Shown: positions 1-7,416, counted from the stretch's first letter. The stretch is 8,847 nucleotides of DNA from SIG565 sp045540055 (GCA_045540055.1 JAZQGO010000009.1:1-8847); one strand, 5' to 3'. The notes: generated by a model from the letters alone, not told the origin. A program made the numbers and translations.

Positions 1-132
1 CTAAATGAAACACCCCTTTAGGGGTTGCCCGAAGAAGTAATGCGGGTGGCAGAACCTTTCGGAGCCCCTTTAGGGGTGTGGCCTGAAAAATGCCCTTCTA
101 GGGCTTAATCAAGCCTCCGGCTTAGCCGGAGG
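1..132. repeat. Array of short GC-rich hairpins downstream of the Na/Pi cotransporter gene
   Basis: Non-coding stretch made almost entirely of small inverted repeats. Stems are visible at 12-25 (ACCCC/GGGGT, loop TTTA), 28-31 with 43-46 (CCCG/CGGG), 55-62 (CC/GG, loop TTTC), 64-77 (GCCCC/GGGGT, loop TTTA), 92-104 (GCCCT/AGGGC) and 114-132 (CCTCCGGC/GCCGGAGG). The core CCCCTTTAGGGG occurs twice, about 52 bases apart. GGTT at 23-26 can also pair with AACC at 53-56, giving an alternative branched fold. The array touches the window edge and may continue. It resembles the dispersed hairpin repeats common between genes in Clostridia; no function can be read from it. Confidence 0.6.
86..104 (-). terminator. 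Candidate terminator of the Na/Pi cotransporter gene
   Basis: Read on the minus strand, a 5-bp stem GCCCT/AGGGC with a three-base loop is followed by A and five T residues. It lies about 43 bases beyond the stop codon. The stem is short, and the stronger hairpin at 114-132 has no T tract, so the two may act together or this may simply be part of the hairpin array. Confidence 0.4.
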
Positions 133-146
133 TTGTGACTATTAAA

Positions 147-1904
147 TTATAATGAATATTTAAGCTCGTATTCATCAAAATGCTCACTAAAGGAAGCGTT
201 GCCACCATACTTAATGCGGTTCAAGTATTTGTGTGTATCCATTTCGCCGTGGTCAACCTCAATAATAGCAACCGCGATGTTTGAGCAGTGGTCGGAAATT
301 CTTTCAAGATTATTGAGTATATCCGAAAGCACAAAGCCTAATTCGATTGTGCATTTACCCGCTTGCAGACGGTCTATATGACGTGATTTAACGGTTGCAA
401 TAAGTCCGTCGATTACCTGCTCGAGTGGTTCAACCTTGGTGGCAAGTAATGCGTCATTGTCTGCATAGGACTTAAAGGTGGTATCAAGAATTTCCTCAAT
501 TGCCGAGACGAGGACAGCAAGCTCGCTTCTTGCCGCCTCAGAGAATACAATTTCCTTTTCGTTTATCTCCTTAGCGACCTTAATAAGATTAACGGCGTGG
601 TCACCAAGACGCTCAAGGTCGCCTATCGTATGAAGCATACGGAAGCGTTTTTTACTGTCAGACTCGGATAGACCGTGACTTGATATTTTTACAAGATATG
701 TACCAATTTTATCCTCATAGTAGTCAAGCTTGTCCTCGCAAGCGAGTATCTCGTCAATGTAGGCTTGGTTATAGTTGCCAACAAGCTTAATAGCCTTGGT
801 TATTGCGGTTTTAGCATACTCTGCCATTTCAAAGGTACGGCTGTTACACTCTGATACAGCGAAGGCAGGTACCGTAATAATTCGCTCATCAAGGAATGCC
901 TGTTTCTTATCGTCTTCCTTATCCCTAATGACAAAGTTGGCAATATTTTCAAGCATCTTGGTGAATGGGAGCAGCATAAACGTTGTAACAACGTTAAATA
1001 TACTGTGAACAATAGCTATCATAAAGGGTGAAATCTCTTGGTTATTAAATGCAAAGTTAAATATAGCGTTTGCACCGTAATATAGAATAAGACAAACCGT
1101 TGTACCGATTATATTAAAGGAGAGGTGGATTACTGCAACCTTTTTAGCGTTGCGGCTAACACCGATTGACGAGATAAGTGCCGTCACGCAGGTACCGATA
1201 TTTTGTCCCATAATAATCGGAATTGCCATACCGTATGTAACGCCGCCATTGATTGCCAACGACTGTAAAATACCGACTGACGCGGCAGAACTTTGAATGA
1301 TACCTGTAAAGACTGCCCCAAACGCCACTGCAAGAAGCGGGTTTTTAAATGCAGTTAAAAGACTTGTGAAGCCCTCGAGCTCGGTAAGAGGTTCCATAGA
1401 ATCTGACATAAGATTCATACCGAACATCAAAATTGCAAAACCTAAAAGGATGTTACCCGTGTTTTTATGGCTTTGCTTTTTAGATGCCATTGTAAGCAAG
1501 ACGCCTATAAGGGCAAAAATCAGTGAAAAGTTTGTGGGCTTAAGCAGCTGCATCCACAGCGTATCACCATCAACACCCGCAAGACTCAAAATCCAGGCGG
1601 TGAGGGTTGTACCAATGTTTGAACCCATAATAACACCGATGGTTTGTCCGAACTCTAAAAGTCCCGAGTTAACAAGACCTACAAGCATTACGGTAAGAGC
1701 TGACGATGACTGAATGGCAATGGTGATGCCTGCACCGACAAAAAGTGCTAAAAATTTGTTTGAAGCCGCCTTTTTAAGACTGCGCTCAAGCTTGCCCTTT
1801 GCCATAGTTTCAAGGCCATGCGACATAACATTCATACCGTAAAGGAAGAACGCAAGTCCACCGAGTAATGCCACAAAACTCAAAACAATCTCCGAAGTGG
1901 TCAT
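147..1904 (-). CDS. Na+/phosphate cotransporter with C-terminal PhoU-like domain
   Basis: 585-residue membrane protein of the Na/Pi cotransporter (NptA/YjbB-like, SLC34-related) family, expected to move inorganic phosphate across the cytoplasmic membrane with Na+. The N-terminal ~325 residues are hydrophobic and carry the two inverted-repeat signatures: QSSSA (65-69) followed by GSNIGTT (94-100), and QSSAA (204-208) followed by GQNIGT (233-238). Residues ~345-555 form a soluble helical PhoU-like domain with two metal-binding type motifs, ERLGDH (431-436) and ERISDH (534-539). An upstream in-frame TTG at 1940 would add 12 residues but has no ribosome-binding site. The ATG at 1904 follows AAAGGAAA (1913-1920), so I chose it. 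It is transcribed alone from the promoter at 1955-1983. No Pst transporter genes are nearby, so a link to phosphate starvation control is not shown. Confidence 0.95.
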   Translation of the reverse strand: MTTSEIVLSFVALLGGLAFFLYGMNVMSHGLETMAKGKLERSLKKAASNKFLALFVGAGITIAIQSSSALTVMLVGLVNSGLLEFGQTIGVIMGSNIGTTLTAWILSLAGVDGDTLWMQLLKPTNFSLIFALIGVLLTMASKKQSHKNTGNILLGFAILMFGMNLMSDSMEPLTELEGFTSLLTAFKNPLLAVAFGAVFTGIIQSSAASVGILQSLAINGGVTYGMAIPIIMGQNIGTCVTALISSIGVSRNAKKVAVIHLSFNIIGTTVCLILYYGANAIFNFAFNNQEISPFMIAIVHSIFNVVTTFMLLPFTKMLENIANFVIRDKEDDKKQAFLDERIITVPAFAVSECNSRTFEMAEYAKTAITKAIKLVGNYNQAYIDEILACEDKLDYYEDKIGTYLVKISSHGLSESDSKKRFRMLHTIGDLERLGDHAVNLIKVAKEINEKEIVFSEAARSELAVLVSAIEEILDTTFKSYADNDALLATKVEPLEQVIDGLIATVKSRHIDRLQAGKCTIELGFVLSDILNNLERISDHCSNIAVAIIEVDHGEMDTHKYLNRIKYGGNASFSEHFDEYELKYSL

Positions 1905-1954
1905 AATTACAGTTTCCTTTCTTAAGTAAATTCCTCTCAAAATTATCCATTTTA

Positions 1955-1983
1955 ATTATATACTATTGTGTCGTTTAGTTCAA
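1955..1983 (-). promoter_or_regulatory. Sigma-70 type promoter of the Na/Pi cotransporter gene
   Basis: On the minus strand, TTGAAC (1978-1983) and TATAAT (1955-1960) are separated by exactly 17 bases. The start point would be near 1948, leaving a leader of about 44 bases, too short for a known riboswitch. Confidence 0.8.
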
Positions 1984-2040
1984 GTATTAACAATGTAAAA
2001 AAATAACTTTGCTTTTTTATAAAAAGTATTTAAAAGGTAT

Positions 2041-2066
2041 AAAAAAAGAGGGCATAGCCCTCTTTT
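2041..2066 (-). terminator. Intrinsic terminator of the glycosyltransferase-HD operon
   Basis: Perfect stem GAGGGC/GCCCTC (2048-2053 with 2057-2062), loop ATA, extended by A-T pairs. On the minus strand it is followed by a run of seven T residues. It begins 8 bases past the stop of the HD-domain gene and isolates that operon from the Na/Pi gene downstream. Confidence 0.85.
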
Positions 2067-2074
2067 CTAAAATA

Positions 2075-2731
2075 TTACAAAAGCTGTTGTCCGTTTATTG
2101 TAAGCTTGAATTGCAGATTTAACTTTTCGGCTGCCTTACGGCACATGGTCATTCGGGCTAAGAAAATTTCGAAATAATCCATAACCGAGCTGTACTGCGG
2201 GTCGATTTCGAGCGTTAGGGTGATGTTTTTTGATGCCTTATCGATTTGCAACTGAGAGTTTTTAACCGAGTAATTAACCCTGTCGTGTATATCGAAGGTG
2301 GTTGTGTCGCTGTTTCTCACCCTTGTGCGACGAACGTCCGATTTATCTGCCAATATAAGTGCCGCTGCAATGGGATTAACGGCAACGCCCGTACCCTCGT
2401 CGTGATTACCGATGGCGGTTATAATGGTTGCAATATCGTCCGCGGGCATATCCATATGGTCAAGCAGACGAAATGCCATAACGGCACCGCTTTGCGAATG
2501 GTCGATACGGTTGACAAGGTTGCCGATATCGTGCAGATATGCGGCAATTTTCACAAGCTCGATATCGTGCTCGCCAAATCCCAGCGTGCTTAAAATATAT
2601 GAAGCAGTGTCGGCAACGCGGCCAACGTGGGCGAAGCTGTGCTCGGTGTAGCCGAGCGCCAATAACGATTCATCAGCCCTTTTAATATAGCTTGCAATTT
2701 CCTTATTTTTTTTAAGTTCACTATAGGTCAT
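2075..2731 (-). CDS. HD-domain metal-dependent phosphohydrolase
   Basis: 218-residue soluble protein of the HD superfamily. The metal-binding set is visible in order: H35 (in HSFAHVGRV), H67-D68 (in AAYLHDIGN), H110-D111 (in IGNHDEGTG) and D129 (in ILADKSD). Such proteins hydrolyse phosphate esters, often of nucleotides; the substrate here cannot be told. HDIG spacing matches the family, but no GYP signature or sensory domain is present, so a c-di-GMP role is not supported. The ~75 residues after the HD core (about 145-218) are not recognised. AGAGGCG six bases before the ATG overlaps the end of the upstream glycosyltransferase gene, with 11 bases between the two genes, so they are almost certainly co-transcribed and probably translationally coupled. 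Confidence 0.9.
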   Translation of the reverse strand: MTYSELKKNKEIASYIKRADESLLALGYTEHSFAHVGRVADTASYILSTLGFGEHDIELVKIAAYLHDIGNLVNRIDHSQSGAVMAFRLLDHMDMPADDIATIITAIGNHDEGTGVAVNPIAAALILADKSDVRRTRVRNSDTTTFDIHDRVNYSVKNSQLQIDKASKNITLTLEIDPQYSSVMDYFEIFLARMTMCRKAAEKLNLQFKLTINGQQLL

Positions 2732-2742
2732 AAAATCGCCTC

Positions 2743-3690
2743 TTATTTATGCTTAAGATTTTCTATAACATCATATCGCGGTCTTTGCTTTGTTTCAAAA
2801 TATGCCTTACCGACATACTGACCGACAATGCCGATAGAGAAAAGCTGAACGCCGCCCAAAAACCAGATTGAAATCATAAGCGAAGACCAACCGGGTGTAG
2901 TGTTACCGCTAAAATATGCAACAAGTGTATAGATGAGAGCTGCTAGAGCGAACAGCATAATTATAAAACCGAGCGCGGTTATGATTGCTATTGGGCGTGT
3001 TGTAAATGAGGTTATGCCGTTTGCGGCAAGTCTTATCATTTTGCCGAGCGAATACTTACTTCGACCTGCGTGTCTTTTAAGGCGCGAATAGTAGACACGG
3101 TCGGTTTTATAGCCCATTGAGGGAATTATACCTCGCAGGTACAGGTTGCGCTCGTTATACCTCGATAATTGATTTAGAACTCGGGCGCTCATCAGTCTGA
3201 AATCTGCGTGATTTTCGATAGTTTTAACACCCATAACCGACATAAGCTTATAAAACAGATTGGCAGAGCTGCGTTTTAAAAATGAGTCGCTCTTGCGGTC
3301 GTTTCTGACACCGTAAACAATATCGGCACCCAACGCATATTTATCTATCATCTGCTCAATTACGCATATATCGTCCTGTAAATCGGCATCGATGCTAACG
3401 GCGATATCACAGTCATCCTTCACGCTCTCAAGTCCTGCGAGCAGTGCGTTCTGATGGCCGACATTTGCCGCCAGACTTATGGCGTTTATATGAGGCGATA
3501 AATCGTGCTGACGACACAGTATAGTCCATGTGTCATCAGCCGAGCCGTCATTTACAAAAAGTATGAAGCTGTCGGGGTTGATCTTACCCTTATCGATAAG
3601 TTCTTCGAGCAGATTTTTTAGTGTCTCGATGGTGTTTTGTAAAATGGCTTCCTCGTTATAGCAGGGTACAACAATAGCAAGTTTGTACAT
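2743..3690 (-). CDS. Membrane-anchored family 2 glycosyltransferase (GtrB/DPM1-like)
   Basis: 315-residue GT-A fold enzyme of the polyprenyl-phosphate glycosyltransferase group (GtrB, ArnC, dolichol-phosphate mannose synthase). The N-terminus carries the nucleotide-binding start VVPCYNEE (7-14), the NDGSADDTW motif (47-55), and the acidic DADLQDD stretch (101-107) that binds metal and sugar nucleotide. Two membrane helices follow at about 235-260 and 268-292, and the chain ends with the family-typical QRPRYDV. These enzymes load a sugar from UDP- or GDP-sugar onto undecaprenyl phosphate at the inner membrane face for cell-wall or surface glycan decoration; donor and acceptor are not determinable. 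AGAGGAA sits seven bases before the ATG. It is first gene of an operon with the HD protein. No flippase or GtrC-like partner is in view. Confidence 0.93.
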   Translation of the reverse strand: MYKLAIVVPCYNEEAILQNTIETLKNLLEELIDKGKINPDSFILFVNDGSADDTWTILCRQHDLSPHINAISLAANVGHQNALLAGLESVKDDCDIAVSIDADLQDDICVIEQMIDKYALGADIVYGVRNDRKSDSFLKRSSANLFYKLMSVMGVKTIENHADFRLMSARVLNQLSRYNERNLYLRGIIPSMGYKTDRVYYSRLKRHAGRSKYSLGKMIRLAANGITSFTTRPIAIITALGFIIMLFALAALIYTLVAYFSGNTTPGWSSLMISIWFLGGVQLFSIGIVGQYVGKAYFETKQRPRYDVIENLKHK

Positions 3691-3724
3691 TAGACATTCC
3701 TCTTAAACATTTATTTACAAATAG

Positions 3725-3753
3725 ATTATATCACTATTGTGGCTTAAAAGCAA
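3725..3753 (-). promoter_or_regulatory. Extended -10 promoter of the glycosyltransferase-HD operon
   Basis: On the minus strand, TGATATAAT is a TGn extended -10 (TATAAT at 3725-3730). A weak -35, TTGCTT (3748-3753), lies 17 bases upstream. It lies between the AraC stop and the glycosyltransferase start, so this operon need not depend on read-through from the regulator gene. No terminator is visible between them, so read-through is also possible. Confidence 0.65.
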
Positions 3754-3769
3754 TAAACGGTTATACTAT

Positions 3770-4552
3770 TTATCTGCAAATAGTGCGGTTGCGGTATTCA
3801 CTCGGCGGTATACCCGTAGACTTTTTAAAGTATCGGCTGAAGTGACCAATACTGCTAAAGCCGAGGATAGAGGCGATTTGCTCAACCGAAAAATCAGAGA
3901 ATTTAAGAAGGCGTCGAGCTTCGGATATGCGCTCACGCATAAGCTCGGCCTTGGGTGAAATCTTATATTTTTCAAGATAAAGTGCGCAAAATCTGCTTTG
4001 AGAATATCCTGCGTATGAGGCCAGCTCACGCAATGGGGTGTTTACCGATATATCCTCAAGCAGTTTCATCCTCGCTCGCTCCAGGCGATTTACAACGTTA
4101 TCCTTAGTGTTTGCCGAAATATAGCTTCGCCACAGTTCTATGATAAATATGGCTACATTAAGATAAAGCTTATCTTCAAGCCCTTTTTCCTTACGGCTGA
4201 ATTCTTTTTCAATCTGTGTAATACACTGCTTTAAAAGAACAGGTGAGGATACCTTAAAGGGCTCGAGCAGGGGCAGGGGGTAGCGGGCAAGTAGCTTGTC
4301 AATTTCTTTACCCGAAACATAGAGCCAGTCGTTTTCAAAGCCGTCGGTCATATCGGGTGTGGGGCCGTGATGCACCACATAAGACGGGGGAATTATCAAA
4401 AAATCTCCCGCGTTACCGACTAAGGCTTTTGAGTCTTTTTCGTATAGAAACGGGGTTAAGAAATAGCAGAAAGTATAATGCTCAAACACCCTTCTTGCAC
4501 ACCATTCGCTCTTGGCATGTGTAAAATTTGTGCCGAAATAATGAATTTTCAT
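3770..4552 (-). CDS. AraC-family transcriptional regulator
   Basis: 260 residues with the standard AraC layout. The N-terminal ~90 residues look like a cupin-type sensing domain (pattern GDFLIIPPSYVVHHG), a linker follows to ~155, and two helix-turn-helix motifs sit at the C-terminus. The first HTH is around 173-196 (PLRELASYAGYSQSRFCALY) and the second around 222-254 (SVEQIASILGFSS, then HFSRYFKKSTGIPPSEYR), the usual signature. An in-frame TTG at 4564 would add four residues, but GGAG (4559-4562) stands six bases before the ATG at 4552, so that start is preferred. It is divergent from the beta-mannosidase gene with overlapping promoters, which points to that gene as its target and a mannoside as the likely effector. 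The ligand is inferred from context only. Confidence 0.95.
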   Translation of the reverse strand: MKIHYFGTNFTHAKSEWCARRVFEHYTFCYFLTPFLYEKDSKALVGNAGDFLIIPPSYVVHHGPTPDMTDGFENDWLYVSGKEIDKLLARYPLPLLEPFKVSSPVLLKQCITQIEKEFSRKEKGLEDKLYLNVAIFIIELWRSYISANTKDNVVNRLERARMKLLEDISVNTPLRELASYAGYSQSRFCALYLEKYKISPKAELMRERISEARRLLKFSDFSVEQIASILGFSSIGHFSRYFKKSTGIPPSEYRNRTICR

Positions 4553-4614
4553 ACGGTACTCCAATCCTTAATCCTAAATAGTAAGAAAATACAAATCAGT
4601 AGTAATAAATAGCA

Positions 4615-4643
4615 TTGACACGGGTATTTTATCATAATATTAT
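4615..4643 (+). promoter_or_regulatory. Promoter of the beta-mannosidase gene
   Basis: Consensus TTGACA (4615-4620), a 17-base spacer, then TATTAT (4638-4643). The start point would be near 4650, with a leader of about 39 bases ending in the ribosome-binding site AAAGGA (4675-4680), eight bases before the ATG. Confidence 0.8.
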
Positions 4644-4654
4644 GTAAATATCAA
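4626..4654 (-). promoter_or_regulatory. Divergent promoter of the AraC regulator gene, overlapping the beta-mannosidase promoter
   Basis: On the minus strand, TTGATA (4649-4654) and TAAAAT (4626-4631) are separated by 17 bases. This would give a leader of roughly 66 bases to the regulator ATG. It is interleaved with the plus-strand promoter at 4615-4643, so RNA polymerase could not sit on both. Confidence 0.6.
4633..4644. promoter_or_regulatory. 12-bp perfect palindrome over the divergent promoter core, possible operator
   Basis: CATAATATTATG is a perfect dyad. It covers the beta-mannosidase -10 box and the spacer of the regulator promoter. Two TAAATAG copies (4575-4581, 4606-4612) lie 31 bases apart to its left. 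AraC proteins usually bind asymmetric direct repeats, so either element could be the site. The AT-rich composition makes chance dyads likely. Confidence 0.3.
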
Positions 4655-4688
4655 GGATGTTCCTGAAAAACAGCAAAGGAAAAGAATA

Positions 4689-7088
4689 ATGAAAAAGTAT
4701 AATCTCGGTGGCAAATGGCGCATGACGGGTAACGGATATGATGTGCAGGGCAATATCCCCGGTTCGATCTATTCGTTTCTGTATTTAGACAACAAGCTGT
4801 TGCCCGACCCTTATTTTGCCGATAATGAACTTATTTATCTTGAAATATCCCAGCACGAATATACATTTGAGAAGAGGTTTTCATATAACCGAACAGGCAA
4901 TAATCCTGTTTTTCTTGTTTGCGAGGGACTTGATACACTTTGCAATCTGTATTTAAACGGTGAAAAGATTGCAGACACCCAAAATATGCACATAAAATAC
5001 CGTTTTGATGTTACTGATTTGCTTAAATGTGGCGAAAATGAACTTAAACTCGTGTTTGCCCCCGTAAATCCTTACATAAAAGAAAAGGACAAAAAGTATC
5101 CCTGGCCGGGCAATTTCCATTCCCTTGTAGGTACTAATCAAATAAGAAAGGCACATTGTATGCAGGGCTGGGATTGGGGCCCGCGTCTGCCCGATGAAGG
5201 TATATGGAAGGATATTTATCTGCTTGAAAAGGATAGCGCCGAGATTACCGACCTTAAAATTTTACAGCGCCATACTGACGGCAGGGTTTTTGTTACAGCG
5301 AAGGTTGAGACCGACGGTGAAGCTCAAGTTTGGGTTAAGGTTACTTCACCTGATGGTGAGATCTTTGAAATTGCGCCCAATACAGAATGTGAAATAAAGG
5401 ACGCTCAGCTTTGGTGGCCTAACGGACTTGGAGAACAAAAGCTATACGGATTCTCGGTAGAGCTTATTGAGGATGGCGTGGTTAAGGACTCTCAAGAGCT
5501 ACGGGTTGGCCTTAGAAAAATGCGACTGGTGCGCGAGAAGGATAAATGGGGGGAGAGCTTTTATCACGAAATCAACGGTGTCGATATGTTTGCGATGGGC
5601 GCCGATTATATTCCCGAGGATAATATACTCTCACGAATAACGCCTGAGCGCACAAGAGAGTTATTGACCCACTGCAAAAACAGTAATTTCAACACCATTC
5701 GTGTTTGGGGCGGCGGCTATTATCCCGATGACTTTTTCTTTGAAATATGCGATGAACTCGGTATTGTAGTTTTTCTTGATATGATGTTTGCCTGCTGTAT
5801 GTACGACCCCGACGAGCGTATGATGAGCGAGATAAAGGAAGAGGTGCGACAAAATGTCAGCCGAATTGCTCATCACGCCTGCCTTGGTGTTATAAGCGGT
5901 AACAATGAGATTGAAATGATATACATAGGTGCAAATGAGCGCTTTAAACGGGTTTATATCGAAATGTTTGAGGATATTTTCCCAAGTATAGTGAAAGGGG
6001 TAGATGCTGATATCCCGTATATTTCATCATCTCCGACAAGCTGCGGCCATTTTGTTGACCCGAATAATCAAGATTACGGCGACGGACATTATTGGGAGGT
6101 TTGGCATGGCGGAGTGCCGTTCTCGACCTACCGAAAAACGCATTTCAGGTATCTGAGTGAGTTTGGTTTTCAGTCCTTCACATGTCTTAAAACGGTTGAG
6201 AGCTTTACCGAGGAAAAGGATAGAAATATATTCAGTCGAATTATGGAAATGCACCAGAGAAACGGCACCGCTAACGGTAAGATTCTCAATTACCTTTCGC
6301 AGACATTTTTATATCCGAGAGATTTTGGCACCCTTTTATATGCCTCACAATTATTGCAGGCCGAGGCGATAAAATACGGTGTTGAGCATTTCAGACGCAA
6401 TAGGGGCAGATGTATGGGCGCACTTTATTGGCAGCTTAATGATATCTGGCCCGTGGCCTCTTGGGCGAGTATAGATTATTATGGTCGCTTTAAGGCGTTG
6501 CAGTATGTCGCAAAAAGATTTTTTGCGCCCGTTATGATATCCTGTTGCGAGACGGGCGAGACCACAACACGTGAATCGGTAGATTTAGAACAGGGCTATT
6601 ATGACTACGCAACCAAGGCGTCACTTAGTGTGACCAACGATACTCTGTCTGAGGTGAAGGGCAAGGTCAGATGGTATTTGAGAAATACCAAGAGCGAGTT
6701 GATAAACAGTGGCGAAAATCAAATTGCGGTAGCGCCGCTGTCGGTGTACCATCTTGATGAAATTGACTTCAACAAGACCGATGTTGATAACAATCATTTA
6801 TCATACGAGTTTGTGGTTGACGGCAGGGTAGTGTCTGGCGGCAGTGTTCTATTTACGGCGCCGAAGTACCACCGCTTTGAAGACCCGAAGCTGAAATACG
6901 AAATTAATGGTGACGAAATTACCGTAACAAGCGACGCATACGCAAAATATGTTGAGATTGATGCGCCCCACGATGACCTTATTCTTGACGATAACTATTT
7001 CGATATGGATAAGGGCTCGGTTACTGTGCGAATCCTAAAGGGATGCGCAAGTGAGCTTACGCTACGCAGTGTTTACGATATTAAGTGA
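4689..7088 (+). CDS. Beta-mannosidase, glycoside hydrolase family 2
   Basis: 799-residue enzyme with no signal peptide, so cytoplasmic; it should release mannose from the non-reducing end of beta-mannosides such as mannobiose, by the retaining mechanism. Layout: GH2 sugar-binding jelly roll (about 1-170), immunoglobulin-like domain (~175-275), TIM barrel (~285-600), C-terminal beta domains (~620-799). The motif WDWGPRLPDEGIW starting at W161 is characteristic of beta-mannosidases rather than beta-galactosidases. The acid/base is E407 in SGNNEIE, the nucleophile E491 in LSEFGFQSF, and the conserved WQLNDIWP segment begins at W581. Length is slightly short for the family (usually about 820-860), with no sign of truncation. 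AAAGGA precedes the ATG. Transcribed alone, between a consensus promoter and a strong terminator, and divergent from an AraC regulator. No sugar transporter is in the window, so the substrate is assigned from sequence motifs. Confidence 0.93.
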   Translation: MKKYNLGGKWRMTGNGYDVQGNIPGSIYSFLYLDNKLLPDPYFADNELIYLEISQHEYTFEKRFSYNRTGNNPVFLVCEGLDTLCNLYLNGEKIADTQNMHIKYRFDVTDLLKCGENELKLVFAPVNPYIKEKDKKYPWPGNFHSLVGTNQIRKAHCMQGWDWGPRLPDEGIWKDIYLLEKDSAEITDLKILQRHTDGRVFVTAKVETDGEAQVWVKVTSPDGEIFEIAPNTECEIKDAQLWWPNGLGEQKLYGFSVELIEDGVVKDSQELRVGLRKMRLVREKDKWGESFYHEINGVDMFAMGADYIPEDNILSRITPERTRELLTHCKNSNFNTIRVWGGGYYPDDFFFEICDELGIVVFLDMMFACCMYDPDERMMSEIKEEVRQNVSRIAHHACLGVISGNNEIEMIYIGANERFKRVYIEMFEDIFPSIVKGVDADIPYISSSPTSCGHFVDPNNQDYGDGHYWEVWHGGVPFSTYRKTHFRYLSEFGFQSFTCLKTVESFTEEKDRNIFSRIMEMHQRNGTANGKILNYLSQTFLYPRDFGTLLYASQLLQAEAIKYGVEHFRRNRGRCMGALYWQLNDIWPVASWASIDYYGRFKALQYVAKRFFAPVMISCCETGETTTRESVDLEQGYYDYATKASLSVTNDTLSEVKGKVRWYLRNTKSELINSGENQIAVAPLSVYHLDEIDFNKTDVDNNHLSYEFVVDGRVVSGGSVLFTAPKYHRFEDPKLKYEINGDEITVTSDAYAKYVEIDAPHDDLILDDNYFDMDKGSVTVRILKGCASELTLRSVYDIK

Positions 7089-7098
7089 TTAAAATGTG

Positions 7099-7136
7099 AA
7101 AAGCGGCGAGCTTGGCTCGCCGCTTTTTGCTTTTTT
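7099..7136 (+). terminator. Intrinsic terminator of the beta-mannosidase gene
   Basis: Thirteen-bp perfect stem (7099-7111 with 7115-7127), core AGCGGCGAGC/GCTCGCCGCT, loop TTG. It is followed by TTT, GC and six T residues. It begins 11 bases after the TGA stop. Confidence 0.92.
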
Positions 7137-7180
7137 CGTAGTGTTCAGAGTTGAAATAAACCCCACTTAGATAATAGAAC

Positions 7181-7381
7181 CTATGTGTTCGATCTACCAT
7201 AGCTTTTAGTGATATTCTGTTCTAACGAACAGAGTGATATTGTGCCTAATGGCATAGTGATATTTTTGTTTTGCAGAAGTGATATTATATTCGCCTTAAA
7301 AACTCGCGAAGCGAATATCACTTGGACGAAGTCAAAATATCGCTGCGAAGCAATATAACTCGCCTTAAGGCGAATGTAACT
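7181..7381. repeat. Palindromic GTGATATT-box hairpin array (MITE-like or dispersed intergenic repeat)
   Basis: The left half has four exact GTGATATT boxes at 7209, 7234, 7257 and 7279 (steps 25, 23, 22). The right half has inverted counterparts at 7314 (AATATCAC, exact), 7336 (AATATCGC), 7352 (AATATAAC) and 7373 (AATGTAAC). Small hairpins separate the boxes: CTGTTC/GAACAG at 7217-7232, TGCC/GGCA at 7243-7254, GAC/GTC at 7325-7333, TGC/GCA at 7344-7352, CGCCTTAAGGCG at 7361-7372. CTATG/CATAG (7181-7202) precedes the first box. The whole can fold as one long stem bearing side hairpins, with the exact inner pair nearest the apex. I see no coding capacity. The left boundary is uncertain and could reach about 7151. 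It resembles a dispersed repeat of gut Clostridia that I cannot verify here. Confidence 0.75.
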
Positions 7382-7382
7382 G

Positions 7383-7414
7383 AAAAAACGACAAGTTTCA
7401 ACTTATCGTTTTTT
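7383..7414 (-). terminator. Terminator hairpin just beyond the tRNA-Arg fragment
   Basis: Stem ACGACAAGT/ACTTATCGT (7388-7396 with 7401-7409) flanked by A and T runs. The single C-A mismatch on the plus strand becomes a G-U wobble on the minus strand. The minus strand reads hairpin then a run of six T, directly after the tRNA CCA end. This fits the original terminator of the tRNA gene; the flanking runs also allow plus-strand activity. Confidence 0.65.
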
Positions 7415-7416
7415 TT

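Noticed and set aside
1297..1713. 138-codon plus-strand open frame inside the Na/Pi gene
   Set aside because: It is antisense to a well-supported conserved gene, with no ribosome site or recognisable motif. Similar antisense frames in the HD and beta-mannosidase genes were dropped for the same reason.
1905..1948. Riboswitch or attenuator in the Na/Pi leader
   Set aside because: The inferred leader is about 44 bases with no stable hairpin; it contains only the ribosome-binding site.
4689..7088. Beta-galactosidase or beta-glucuronidase as alternative GH2 assignments
   Set aside because: WDWGPRLPDEGIW and the WQLNDIWP segment are typical of the beta-mannosidase branch; lacZ- and uidA-type signatures are not seen.
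7209..7380. Possible CRISPR array
   Set aside because: The repeated unit is only 8 bases, spacing varies, half the copies are inverted, and the intervening sequences are self-complementary hairpins rather than spacers. No cas genes are present.
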